Source: Pyxicephalus adspersus (taxonomy: Eukaryota; Chordata; Amphibia; Anura; Pyxicephalidae). Taken from it: a DNA stretch of 64,000 bases. Below are positions 27,101-41,478 of this stretch, piece after piece. The notes under the pieces are model-generated. The model did not search any database, was not told the DNA's origin, and was given only the letters and a program-made list of their open reading frames with translations. The position numbers and the translations under genes were made by a program. The DNA is taken from the NCBI RefSeq assembly GCF_032062135.1, contig NC_092859.1, positions 87,796,781-87,860,780 of the forward strand. Reading direction: 5' to 3'. Each line of letters opens with the position of its first letter. Within the stretch, counting starts at the first letter, position 1.

Positions 27101-30100
27101 GATACATACGTAATGTTTTCCAGGAGGCTGTGGGCTGCTCATTTTGTGCATGCTGATCAACAGCTTGCCCCCTTTAAAGGTGTTATTTTTTATATTTTAC
27201 TGATTGTTCCAGTTTTAGAGCAAATGACCAATAATAACCAACTTAAAATACAAAATACTTTACCCTGTAATAAGGGGGGCATTTATCACTGAAAACTGTC
27301 CCAAAAGGGGTTTGCAGGTATGAGAGTATAGATAAATAAAGTAAATTTAGCTAAAAGAAAGCAAAATGATAAAACTATATTCATGAGTACATTTCCCAAA
27401 TAGATAATTAATAATATATTTTAGGGGTTTACCTGCAGAAGAAATTTTTATTTGTACTTGTTTTTGTTGGCCATAGCATGTACTGTATATTTATACATCA
27501 TTTTTATTCCTTTAGGTCCAGAGCAAAGATGTTAAACTGAGAAATAAATGAAAAAATTATATATTACAGTAGCGCATATTGTTCTGGTGTTAAAATGCAT
27601 TCCCCCTAAGGATTGCAATTTGTTGTAGCTTAACATACTGCATAATTTATATCTTTATTGTTAAAATATTGAATTGTACTTTAGCTATATGTGTGCACTT
27701 ATAATGATTCTCAAAATGCTTATGAACTGCTCCTAAACAGAAGGCCGCGTTAATGTAATAGAACTTCTTTTTTATGAACTGTGTTAAGTATGACCTAAAA
27801 CACTTTAAAGCATTTTCTAATATTTGTTATTAGGCAGTGTCACATTTATTCATAAAGGAGACAAGTAGACATTAAGCAAATATAAAATAATACTCTACCT
27901 AACAATCCAGTGAAGAATTATTATATGAACATTTTAGATATTACATTTTATATAGCTGTTAGGACAACAATAGGACATCATTTATAAGCAGCTTTACCTT
28001 TCCTTATTGGTGACTTACCAAATGGCCTCAGATGACTGATCAATATACACAAATCTTACAAGTAACTTTTTAGATAACATTTGACATATGTCAAGTTGCA
28101 AACTTAGTTCCCTATATAGACATATTAAACCATCATTTTACTGTTTCATCCAGCTATAAGAATTTGAATGTTAAAAAATTCCTCCTCTCTTACTCTCCTC
28201 CCTGTTGGTGTTCTCCAAGGGTCAGTCCTTAGACCGTCTCTCTTTTCTCTGTTTACCTACTCTCTAGGTAGTCTCATTTCCTCCTTTGGTTAACAGTACC
28301 ATCTGTATGCTGATGACATCTCATCATGGATGTCTGACAGATTTCTGAAGCTCAACCAGGATAAAACCGAACTCATTATCTTTCCTCCCTCAAATTCCAA
28401 ATCTCCCCCTGACATATTTGTGTGATACTTCCCCCACCTCCAAGATTGTAAGCTCTTCGGGGCAGAGTCCTCTCCTCTTGTGTCACTGTTTGTATCTGTC
28501 TGTCATTTACAACCCCTATTTAATGAACAGAACTGCATAATACATTGGTGCTATATAAATCCTGTTTATTAATAATAATAATGATAATAATAATAATAAT
28601 ACCAATTCAATCTATGGGTTATCAAAGCATCAGTTTTTGTACATTGTAAATTGTTAGTGTAGTACACACCTGACATGAGGAATCTTGGTGCTGCTGGTGG
28701 ACTTACATATTTGGTTCAAAATACATGTTAATGATATTGTGTGCCTTGGTTTTTTGAGGATTAGATGAAAAGATAGAATGATTGCACAGAGCCTGTCTGC
28801 TTTGTAAATACTATAGGCATTAAGAAGCTGTGTTTCCCTGTTTTATAAATAGAGCCTATAGTTTTAATAAATCTGTCCATCACCTAAGATAACGGCAAAG
28901 GTAGCAGTCCCTTGGTCTAGAACCTTCAAGCAACAGAGAATCAAAAAGTGCTGGTAAATTGAATTTGCAGATTAAAATCCTCTGATCTAATATCTAAAAT
29001 ATCCAATGCTCAGTACCTCCCACAATGACTGTTGAATATAAGTGCCTATGCTGGCTAGCCCCCTCCAGCATTTGGCAGATGTCTATCATAATACTTACAA
29101 GTACCACAAAGATACTCCTTCTTTTAAAAATTCATAGCATTTATTTTATAGACGGGGAAATAGTGTCTAAAGATTATCTAATAGTTATTTAAGGAGTAAT
29201 ACTTCACATGGCACTTGGGAGGCAATATTTCATTTACAAAGCTCTTATCACCTGAAACTAACCATATATAATGACCTCATTCTAAGATCTAGAATCAAGT
29301 GTCTTGGGTGGTATTACATGCACATGTACTGAACAATTTATTTGATGGTCCTTTTGATGCAGATCAAACGTTCTGTACAATAGTAAAAACCTTAAGATTA
29401 CAAATGCCAACAAAGAAAAGGAGAAAATTGCCATACAGGAAACATTAAGGGGCATATCTTATATTGTTTAAACTAGAAATGTATATATCAGTATCTAACA
29501 AACACACATCAGTATCTAAAACATAGAATGATTGAGTTTATTTACTGGTTTCCACATTTAATTCCTCCACAAAGCATGTTGCCCTCTAACTTCAAACGTC
29601 TTGTGCAAAACAAATTTAACATTCTTTTCTTTAATTTTTTAGAGCTGGATATTTGACACAAAATATTCCCCTGGAGATTATACGATACCTTTCTGAAGAA
29701 AAGGATTTTCTTCCCTGGCATGCTGCAAGCCGAGCTCTTTATCCTCTAGATAAATTGCTGGACCGAACTGAGGACTACAGTATATTCAGTGTAAAAGATA
29801 AACTATTTTCTACTATAAAGTTAAGACCTTGGTTTTACTCTCATGGAAACATACATAATTTAATTTTTTTGTGTATAGAAACTCTCTGTAGTGAATGCAC
29901 AGTATGACAAAAATACATTTGATAAAGGAAAAAAATTGCCTTAGTACACACAGTTCAAATGATTGAAAATGTGTAAACAGAGTGAGCAAAGCAGTTTATT
30001 AACTCTTCAGATATATTATTTTGAGTTTGCAAAGTGTAAGAATTAAATATCTGTAAAATGCTAACAAAAAAGTCAAAGCTTTGAGGCAAATATTCATTCT

Positions 30101-33100
30101 CTAAAAATGAAGATATAATTGTTAGAATTGAAGTGGGTTATAGCATATGTTTATGGTCATAAAATTGTAACATTTATTCATCTTTGGGCTTTTACAACGT
30201 TGATGCTACACACATTGAAATGCAGACATTTTAATAGATAGGAAATTTGTTTCACATAAAAGTTTTTTACATACAAAACATTTAGAAATTCAAGGGGAAA
30301 TAAAGGGGAACTAGGTTTTAACCTTTTGAATAATTCCTTGTGGAATTCTTTCTGAATTCACAATAGCCTTGGTAATGTGTGCTTTTAATACATGTATCCT
30401 GGCATTGTACGTACGTACATATATATGTACATATACTAATAATAGGTAGATTGGTTTGCCAGGTTTAGCTGTAATGTACCTGCACTCTTTAAATTGACAT
30501 GTGCATTTCATCAGCTATTTGTGTCGAAATTGTGCATTTGTTATGTTTGGGAATCTTCCTCATGTAAAAGCATTTCATGTTCACCAATTCTTCGGTGCAG
30601 TGGACTACTAAAAAAAAACCTAAACCTAAAAATAAAAATTTGCAACCAGGAAGGTCCAGGCAATGTCCCTCCTGCAAAAAAATAAACATACCCACCTGTA
30701 GTTGCACTTTAACATATCTTCTTGTGGTGGAGATTCTTTATATTTCCACACATCAGTATATAAACAGAATTGGTAGGAAGCCCCACCAGTACGAGTTACA
30801 GTGTTTTATCTTTCTTTTCTTTTTAATTCAGTATTAGCTTTAATGCATTACCAGTATATTTAAGCAGTGTTGCCTAGAGCCTTTCCCCACCAACATTCAC
30901 AGTGCTTTTTATCCTTAGTTTTTATCATCTTAAATACATGCTCATTAAATAATTTTTGCACCAGTTTGCAATATTAGACTTTGGCCTCATTATTACATAC
31001 AGTGATCTCTGGTTTTTATTTTTCATTTGTAGATATAGCCTATTTATATTAAGTCACCTAACTGCTATGGCCATCTTTTACCAAAATAATAAGCGGAAGG
31101 TAATTTATGTGTAATAGAGACAGAGATAAAAAGAACATTCAAAGTTCGTAGCTCCAAATCCACCTAGAACAGCGGTCGCCAACCGCTGATCATGTCCCCC
31201 GTAAGGACACAACCCGTCCACTTTCCTTATGCAGGCTCAGACCTGTTGCTAAACATCCTTGGGGGTTAGTAGCATCACATCACTCTGGGGGAGTTTCTTT
31301 CCCTGAGTGACACATGGTTCCCTGCACATGCACTGTCCGGATTCCATGGATTTAGTGGTCCATGAAGTCCGAAAGGTTGGCCAACAGTGACCTAGAAGAT
31401 TTATTTACTTAAAACTAACTCTTTACCAACAATTTCTGCTGTTTGCCAAAATATTAATACTAATTACGGAGTACAAACCTTTATGTAAACTCAAACAGCT
31501 AAAAAAAAATCCTAATTACCTAGGTAAATAATTAGGTGATTACTTCCAAACTCATCTGAAAGTGTTTGACTATCATGCTGATTCAATGACTTTCACAGTT
31601 TTGCATTTGCTAAAATTTACCATATTGCACACATGTATTAAATCATTGATTAAAGGGGTTTATTTATAAGGAAGGGAATAAGATTTTCACTAAACTTTTT
31701 ATGGTGGTCAATAAATCACTGTGATTTAAACACCAGGAAGGTGCAGGATCACCTTCAGATAATTTTTTTGGAATTTCAGATTTACTGCTTTATAAACAAA
31801 TATACTCCTTAATGTACTGAAGCTATAAACCTATAATTTTTTCCTGGACTGTTTTTGTTTTTTTTTTTTTAGCTTGCTGGAACATATAGCATACCTTTTT
31901 AAATGGTTTTAATGGTATTTTTTTAACTGCTTTCTCGATTTTTTTTAGTCTTTAAAGGAGTATGTGATAATATCAGGCAAAGAGAATGTTTATTACAAAT
32001 GGTATAAAGAAGGCATGTTTTCCACCTCTTTTTCATTCCCGGTAATGAGGATCATTTACTGTAGCAGTATAGGCTGTTAATTTTGAAAAGTACATTGCCA
32101 CTTTGCAAGGAATTTCTCCCTTAGCTTAGAGCATGGTTAGATGATTGATGTCTTCAAATATCCAATTATTTGTTAACTATAATCCTGATTTTTTTTTTTT
32201 TTTTTTCTCCAATTATTTGTTAACTATAATCCTGATTTTTTTTTTTTTTTTATTTCTTTGGATATGTTTAAGAATTCATTACATGTTCAGGTGTTTTCAC
32301 CACATTAGGCTAAGTGGAAATTCCCATAAAGATGAAATTCCCAGTGAACATGCTCTATTAGTAATGCTCCTGTTGGTACTATAAAAAAAAATACTACATT
32401 CAATCTATGTATTTATTTTTTTCCCCTCAATTACTTCAAGAACATTAGTTCTCGGAAATAGCAGTAAACTACATGGCCTGAGGAATCAGATCCACTGTGC
32501 CACTGCTACCTGGATTTGAATGTAATTTGCTGTGGAATTGATAGTGCACAGTATTGCAATATATAACTGCATTTGTGTTCATACATATTTTTATAAATAC
32601 TCAGTTACACATTTGTTGTAACTTCAATAATTTTTAGTAAAGGAAAATCATAGTCCGTATAACAGCATGATTTTTGAGTCTCCTTGTCAAAGACATTAAA
32701 GTCAGGTATTTTGAAGGAAGCAGAAGAATGAAGCCGTGCAAATTCTAAAAAGCATCAGTGGCTCAATATTGCTGCTTGCACTCTGGCACAAATCTGTACA
32801 TCGGTGTTGTCACTGTAAAGCATACAATATTTACCTTGCCTCCAAGAAGTAAAAGTATATTTTTAGGACAGGAAATGCTTATTTGTTATCCTTGGCTATG
32901 GTGAATACCTTAGAACTGTGGCTCCATCAAGTATTCCCATCTATATTGTAGTGAGCTGGCATTTGCAGTACGAGAAGATCTTACACACTTACATTCTTCA
33001 TTAAAGCAAAAATTTCAGTAAAAAAAAAATTATAACACTTACCTTTATAGGAGGAAAGCCATAGATCCCTCAACAATACTGGTCCAGTTGGTCCTGCTCC

Positions 33101-36100
33101 GTCCCCTCTTCCTACTGCGTTCCGGCTTAGACTGAGCAGCAGGTGCCGATATCTTCTCCCTCTTTTTCTGGGTTCTTCTTCATACGTCACCTGATCTTGC
33201 ACTACACAGGGGTATAATTGGGTGACATGTCTTCCTGAAAATGTAAAAGAAAAGTGCCAATTTCACTGTGCATGCATGAGATCGGCACCTTTTTTTTACA
33301 GAAGAAAGCATAGGCATGGGCACAAGGAGCAGCCTACTGCCTCCTGGGATACAAAACGTTGGTTTTCAATGCTGTCTCTACCGCCCTGGCTGTAAGGATG
33401 GAAGGAGGGGGGTTTTCCCTTCAAAGTAAAAAAAAAAAACTGTTTGAAAAAAAAATTTAAAAACACATTTCTTCCTTTATATAAATGGGTTATACACCCT
33501 TTTAAATAAAGTTAAAGTGTGGTGATAGGTCCACTTTAGGTCAAATACCAAACAAAAAGACTTTGATCATCCCGTATCATGCAGGTGGAAGGTCAAGTGT
33601 ATGTTTTGCATTTTGATAAATAGTGATAGACTCTACATCATTAAAGATGCAACCATTTTTAGTTAAGCATCTTGCATCCTCCCCAATTACAAGCTAGGGA
33701 TAATGTTAACCTAAAAGAAACCTTGGCCCTTGGCCTGCAAACTATGAAGTAGCTGATGTGTTCTTCATTGTCTGTGTAATCTGATGAATAGCTGTTTTGT
33801 ATGAGCAGAGGGAGAATTATTGTGGCAGCACTAAAAGTGTAAGCCTCGGGCAAAATTTGTTTTGAGCTGTTTATCCAACTTATGTTGCTTTCCAAAATAA
33901 TGTTTTTGATGGTACAATTGTTTGTGTTTCTTTCTTTTATTTTTTTAAATATCATAAAATGTGGATTATAAAATATGGGTACTTTTTTTGGTTTATTATT
34001 TTTAGGGTGAGTTATGGCTTTAAATTTGGGGTTGTACAGCATACACCTAATGCTGATCATGCAGTGTGTATATAGTGTGCACCAAAAGCACAACAAGTTT
34101 CCTCTAGTTTTGCTAGTAACAAAGACACAGGAGTTGCAGGGGCTACATTTATGTCTTGTCTCCTTTCTCCAGAAGGCTCATAGGGCCCTCCTCATTAGTG
34201 TTGGTCGAATATCTCACTATTTGATTCGACAGCTATTCGATCAAATAGGGCGATATTGTTCGTGTGATCAAACATCGAATTGGAACACCATTAAAGTCAA
34301 TAGGAGGAAAATTCAGCTTATTTTTCGGGACTGTGTTGAACTGCAGAGCTCTGCTCCCCTGATTGCTCTTACAGCCCTAGCTTATTTAGAGTATGTTACA
34401 CCGGAGTCCCACGGGATCCCCGGGCACTAGAGGCTAAATTGGGACAAGTCTCCCCATTCATTCATCTCTAGTACTCTGTGATTGGCTGGGGAAAGGAAAA
34501 TCCGGATGATGCTTAAGCTGTCATCAGGGTTTACTTGGGTTTCCTCAGCCAATCACAGAGCACTACAGGTGATGAATGGGGAGAATTGTCCTCATTTAAC
34601 CTCTAGTGCCCGGGGATCCCCGAGGGCTGTGCAGCCACGGGAATCATCCTATCATTGTGGGATAACCTGTAAAAAAAAAAAAAAAAGTTACACAAATCAC
34701 ACACATTCAATAAATTACTTTACCATTAAAGCCTCTTTTTTTAACACATTTTTTACACACGAATTTGCAAAGTCGTATCCCGTGTTTTTCGGGTCGGGCC
34801 TATCCGAATTCGAACAGCCATATTCGGGTCAAATATAAGGACAACCTGAATTCGAACACCAACACTACTCCTCATCACTCTCTGATACCCATCAGAGTAC
34901 TAGTCACTCCATACAGCAAAACAGGCAGGAAAGTTGCAGAATCAGCTCCAGTGTCTAAATCTTTTGCTTGTCCTGCCTCTTACAGAAAGATCCAATTATT
35001 GCATCATCTTTTGCCATAGCACCAATGTATTGAAAATGTTCCTTTAGATCAAACAATTATCTTTCTGGGCTTATGCATGGACAAACTAAAAACGTATGTT
35101 CAGACCCATAAACAGTTAGTTGCTGCTTCGTAACTGTCGAAGGCTGAAAAGGATACGTAATATTTTTATGATTATAATATATATTTGTAGAATCACTTCC
35201 TCATATGATTTTACATATTACTCTTACAGTCTACCCTGTTTTTATGCTATGCTTGCTATGTATTTGAAACATATTTGCTTTACTTTGATTTTTCAGCAAT
35301 TATGTTCATTTTCATAATACTTCACAAAAGTTCATTGATAAATTGACCTGGGCATTGTGAGAAAGTATATTATCTTTAGTATCAGTGGGTTGCAGTGCCT
35401 GGTCTCAGTGGTATGCATATCAAAGTCTAGTATCATGGAATGCATATTGTTAGTGTCTGGATTACCCAGGATACATATTGTCAGTGTCAGGTAATACAGT
35501 TCAGCTAATTGGAGCACTGTTTCATGATTGTTTCAACTGTGCATTGAAACTACTTAATCTAAAATATCAACTTTACAGGCAATTAGCATTCTTTAGAATA
35601 GGTTTAGCAATGTCAGCTTTTATAATCTGTCAATATAGATCCACTTTAAATATCAAGATTTATCTTCCCTTCTATAGACTTAGTGAGGTTTTAGAGAAAA
35701 GTTTGTATTATCCCAAATATTTTCACATTTCCTAAAGTAGCTGTGAATTAAACCTGGGCTAAATTACTCATAGCTAATAAGTAACAGAGGAAAAAATGAT
35801 CAGCTGTGATCTGTTCTTACTAGGAGTATCTATAAATATTGCTCATTATTTTGTATATACAGGTTGGCAGGCAGCACTCAGGACTTGCTGACATTTGAGG
35901 ATCAAAGGATTGTAGAGTTCTACCTGTCTGTAGCTGCAACAACCTAATTTCTTTTTCATTAGGTTGATACTCATTTGAAAACCTGAAGCATCTATTCAAG
36001 AAGATATAGCCAATATTTTTGGCTAGTTTAGGCATCCTTTTCCTTGTCAAAAATAGGCAGCAACTTTGTAGAATGTTTACCTATATGAATATCATATAAG

Positions 36101-39100
36101 ATATTCACATTTCATTTACACAAATTTAATAAACTGAAGTTGTTAATCTATTAGATTCTTCTACATTTATTCTGGCAAACTGCATTAAATACCGTCAGGT
36201 AGGTAAAATGCTAGGGGATGTTAAAATCCATCATTGTTTTGATGCAGATGAATAGCTGAGAGACAACAGATGACATTAAATATATATTTACATTTATTAT
36301 CACCAGAGGACATGTTCTAGTTGATAGACATATGAGTCATCTTAGCAATTACATGCAGCTGAAACTCAGGTAGCATGATATTTTATGAATGGGTGATTCT
36401 ATTTTTATATCAAATATTGGCATGTCTGGGTTTAGAACAGTGCCGTCAATTAAACACACCCACAACACAATATCATAAAATATTATTTTTCATAAGAAAA
36501 ACTGAAAAGACGGAGAACAGTAACATGATGATTGGATGGATGTCTGAATCCCTTGTGTGTATTGGATAAAGTCATTTTATGCAGGAGCAATAACACAAGG
36601 ATATTCTAAATATTTGTTGGCATTTTGCTCCTTAATCATTCCAAGTTTAAAAACCAAGCCATTTATCTTTTACTTTCACTAGAAAACTAGAAGATATTTG
36701 AAGGCTAGCATTGTTGACCCCTTTTTGAAAAAAATAGTAATTTCTGAGTCATTGACCTGGAGCAAACAGACATCCAAAAAGCATGATTTACATTTATGCA
36801 ATGCAGTCATTGTATGAAAGCCAGACAAGTTGCTTTTTCTGAACACAGACAACTATGGAAGTCTCCATATCTTTTGCAGATTCACCCTTTAGGTACAGTA
36901 TCTATGACACTAGAAAAAAAAATCTATGCTATCAAACCTCTTGTGGTTATTTTTTTTATCCTGCTCATTACAAATAGATTTCTATGGCCCTATTCTCTAA
37001 CAAATTGTCTGAATATTTTCCTATTCTTCCTTTTGGCACTTGAACATTTAACACATTATAGATTGCATTTGTTGTGTTTGCGTTTTATACAAGACTTATG
37101 CCTAATAATATCTAATTAATACAAACTCTTAATTTTTTTTAGGAATACGTACTAAAACAAGTGGCAACAATGTATTTCCGCCTTGGATGGCCAGCTAATG
37201 GACGAAATGGATCAATAATCCAGACATCCTATCAGACTGAGTATGACAGCATCTATTAATCTATTCCACATCATTAAATTTATTCAGAAAAAAAGAACAT
37301 TGTAACAATCATCCCAAATTGATTGGTAAATCGTAAATGAAAAACTTTACTTTTTCAGTGTCATGTGTTTTTAGTGGCAGAATTCTTTCTGTTAAATTGC
37401 AAGACAGTGGAATTATTCTTCACTCATTATGTATGATTTATATGCGAAGGTTCAGAAAATATTTTGACAAGGATTAGTCCGCTGCTTTCTTTTATTTGTC
37501 GCCTTCTGTGTTTTTCTTCCCCTCGCACATTTTCTGCTGTAGTTACTCTTATGAATCCTAAGGGAGTTTATCTTTTATACTAAGTCATACAATGCTGCTT
37601 CAAAAGAAGAAAGCTCCATTAGTGTTACACAGTGTGACTGTAGCAGCATGATGCACCTTTTTCCTGTCTTTCTCGTTTGATATTTCATTTCTCTGAGGCC
37701 CAGCATCTATGAGATTTATATTCTCCTGCATGACATTTTTAAAGCAAACAATGTTCTGCTTATCTCTTGAGTTACGACCTCAAAGTGATGTTGAGATTTG
37801 AACTTATGCTTATCTCAGGATACCAGAATGCTTGTACATACACCAAATGTCGCTTCCCTAACATCATTACTTCAGATATACTTATTCTTTAAATATGCTC
37901 TTTTTGTAGTGTGAACTATGTCTTTCTCCTGCTGTATGTCAATGTGCAATAAATAAAATCCTTTAACTGTGGGAAGAAAATCAGTAATAAACACATCACA
38001 ATCAGCGTTATTCTCATTCATAACTATGACTAATAGTTAGGGGAAACCTGTTAGCCACTACAGATCCACTCACAATGCTGGGCTGCATAAATAATAATGT
38101 ACCAAGCATTCAACCAGTGAAGTGAAGCCCTGATCTGCAAGCTTGTTTTGGATTTGTAAGACACAAAACATAGATGCCACTTGCCAAATCTGAAGTACAA
38201 AAATGGCAAGTTTCCTTTAAAGTTGCCTGCCAGTCTGCTACTCTTTGGTTCTAGTTTTTCATACTCCTGGGTTTCAATACTGAATGTGAGATTTCACTGA
38301 GAAACGTGTTGATCAAAAATAAATTGAACCAGCACATTTTGCTTGTTTTCTGATTGCTCCCCTATTGCTTGTTAAATTAATGTCAGGTTTGTGCAGTGAC
38401 AAAAGTTCTAAACATGCCTTCAAGTGAAAGCCTTTTGATATAAGTGAATCAGTCGCTTTAAAATGTCAGAATTTATTTCAGGCTTTTATGAGTCGTGATT
38501 CGTACATGTAAAGTTCATTGTTGAAGAGCTGCCATCTTTGACTGCTGATGCTTTAAATTGCTTTTAACTCTTTACAGTAAATTAGGATCTAAATTGTTAA
38601 GACTTTATTTGCATCCTCATAGAATATTCACATTTTGTGAATGCTTTGTTTTCCAATCTGTTGTCTGGCACACTGCACATTTGAACAATAAAAGAAGGTA
38701 ATTAAAATGAGAATTACAGCCTTATAAAGCTTTAAACTGTAATTTGAACATTTTACCTGAAAGGTTCATAAAAGCAAAGTAATATCAGGAGATAAATATA
38801 TTAATGAAAATGGTAGTTGTTCACTGGTTAGCTAGTAATTGAGAAAGAGTCTGTGATAGGAAATGAAAACACAACCACATGTTTTTAGCAATGACAGAAG
38901 AAATAAATTTGATTTCTTTGGCAAATTAAACTGTCTGGAAGTCAGACACATGACAAACAATCTACACTGTACACTTCTATGGCGAATTAGTAATTCTAAT
39001 TAGTGTAACCTTGCTTTCAAGTGTGTAATAGGCTTTATATAATTTATTTGATGGGAAGATATGTTCCCTTGATTTTTATACATATCTTTGTATTGTAGGG

Positions 39101-39693
39101 AGCTTCGAAGAGAAGTTATTATGCTGGCTTGCAGTTTTGGGAATAAGCAGTGTCATCAAGAAGCAGCAACAATGATCTCTGACTGGATTTCAAGCAACAG
39201 AAACCGGTAAGTAGATTTGTATTACCTACTAAGTTTCATATAACTATATAAATGATACTTAAAACTAAACTAAAGAAAAAAAATAGGTTTCAGTGGGGCT
39301 GCTGGGCTTAGCTTCTTGATGCATTTTATTTTTCAATCAACTTCTAGGTTTTTGACAGGCCCTCCACACCCTCCCTTACAAGTCAATACTATTGGCCCTT
39401 TAAGTAAGTTAACTTACATCCCCCCTTTAGATCTAAAAAAATATTTATCTCTTGTAGAGTTGGGGTAGCCCTAATTAAAGGGAATGGCACTTACACATTA
39501 GGTTATACAGTATTACATATACAAGACTCTTCATTCACCCCTAACCAAGGGTGAAATCTAAGCACTGCATCATTTTAAAGTATTTTATGTTCTTGAACAG
39601 AGTATTTATTTTAATTTATGCATAGAGAAGTATTCTGGTTTACAAATTCTTACAAGGATAACAACTGGTATAATATATATGTGTGTATGTATA

Positions 39694-39732
<39 letters not shown>

Positions 39733-41429
39733 ATTGTCTATATGGGAGCACTTACATTTTACCTATTTATTTATTGATTGATAAGTGTATATGGTATGCT
39801 TTTGTTTTACCTACTTGCCGTTTTTTTAAAAATGTGTTCATGTAAATATCAGAGCCCCTGTGGGCAGTTCCTATCTGTAAGAAATGAGAGCTGTACTTAC
39901 TGTGTAAGTGGAGCAGCTACAGAAGCTGCTTATCTCAAAACACAAACTGTTCAAATGTGATAGATTAATCCACTCTGCCTATTTATTCTTCAAATCTGTA
40001 TAATTTTTTGGATTGCTGTGTGGTAGTCTGGACCAAAAGCACCATACAATCACCTCCCTATATTTATAGCTTGATTGAAAACTAGGAAATAAGGCATAAA
40101 ATAAATAAATAAAACAGTTACAGGCGAGCATGAAATAGGTTCTGTGCATGGAGCCNNNNNNNNNNNNNNNNNNNNNNNNNNNNNNNNNNNNNNNNNNNNN
40201 NNNNNNNNNNNNNNNNNNNNNNNNNNNNNNNNNNNNNNNNNNNNNNNNNNNNNNNNNNNNNNNNNNNNNNNNNNNNNNNNNNNNNNNNNNNNNNNNNNNN
40301 NNNNNNNNNNNNNNNNNNNNNNNNNNNNNNNNNNATTTTTTACCAAGATATTTCCGACAGTCAAAGCAGACTTGGTACGACTTGATTAAAATACACCGGT
40401 CACCTCTCAAACCTGATCAAAAACTGATATATTTATAGAATTTAAAAAAGTGAATTCTGTACAAAAAGATAAGTTTTAAAAAAAGTTGAAGTTTTGATTC
40501 AATTTTGTGCCCCATTGATTTTATTGGGGTTTGCAGTGCCAATTTTTGTGTGTGGATTTGTCAGCTCATTTACTCATTGCTAGACATCAGTAGAAAATGT
40601 GTTTTTTACTTTACTTTTTTTTTCTTTTTACTTAATTTTTTAACATATAACAGACAAATTACAAAGGAAACAACAACAGGGTATAAAAACATAACAAAAA
40701 AACAAAAAGCACTGTTGGTCTTATCAAGTATGAAAATAGAGAGGCAAGGGGGAGGGGAAAAGACACAAGGAGAAGGGGGGAGGGAAGGAGCAAACTCACA
40801 TGTGCTACATTATCGAAAACCATTGAAACAAAAGAAATATAATGTTGGCCACTTCCAGCGTCTCTCTATAAAAGATGATTTTTAGTAAAGAAATGACTTG
40901 TTCCACTGTCGACTTAAACATTTTTTGGATCTTTTTATTTTAATACATAGAAGACTTGGTGCACGCAATGAAAAGTATTCACCATATGTGTTTGTTGCTT
41001 GAAAATACTAAAGCTTATAAAATCACTAAACAAAATGCTATTTTTCGGCTGGAAAACACAGAGGTTGATGCCCAAGTGTGTTGGTAATTTTAAGACAGTG
41101 TAGGTCTGTAACTATAATTTTATTGAGTTCTGAAATATACTACTACAAATCAAGCCTTCTGTCACTGATTGAAAATTGACCGACAGTTACATGAGGTCAG
41201 TTGAACATCATTATATCCACTGAGAGGTGCTAACATGTTTTTAGACATTGGCAATAACCATCTTGTGGCCCTCTATTTGATGAATCCTTTGAACTCTTGC
41301 CATGCAGTAAAATGTGATAGATAGAAGGTGGTCAGTAAATGTTTTAAAATGTTCAGCATATTGTCACTTTTATGTATTTTCTAGGTTTTTTCCAAATTTT
41401 TATCTGGAGGATGTGTATCTTTACAAATG

Positions 41430-41478
<49 letters not shown>

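Larger units (their letters stand above)
16709..29642 (+). other. TRHDE intron, 12.9 kb
   Basis: Between 16709 and 21300 I see only AT-rich sequence with no identifiable element. From 21301 on it holds two family-1 MITE relatives, an unclassified dispersed repeat, a foldback element, a (TA)n tract, a TA-flanked DNA transposon, a possible Tc1/mariner end, two further TIR elements and an L2-like LINE fragment, each listed separately. Confidence 0.85.
29791..37142 (+). other. TRHDE intron, 7.35 kb
   Basis: Contains two hAT-type elements with 8-bp target duplications, a foldback MITE, a 47-bp tandem duplication and a family-3 dispersed repeat, listed separately. The stretch 34868-37142 shows nothing I can identify. 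Confidence 0.85.

Noticed and set aside
34014..35019. Consecutive open frames of 84-138 codons
   Set aside because: Most of this stretch is the hAT-type element with terminal repeats and target duplication; the frames do not encode a transposase.
40050..40438. Open frames of up to 143 codons
   Set aside because: They read through undetermined bases of the assembly gap.
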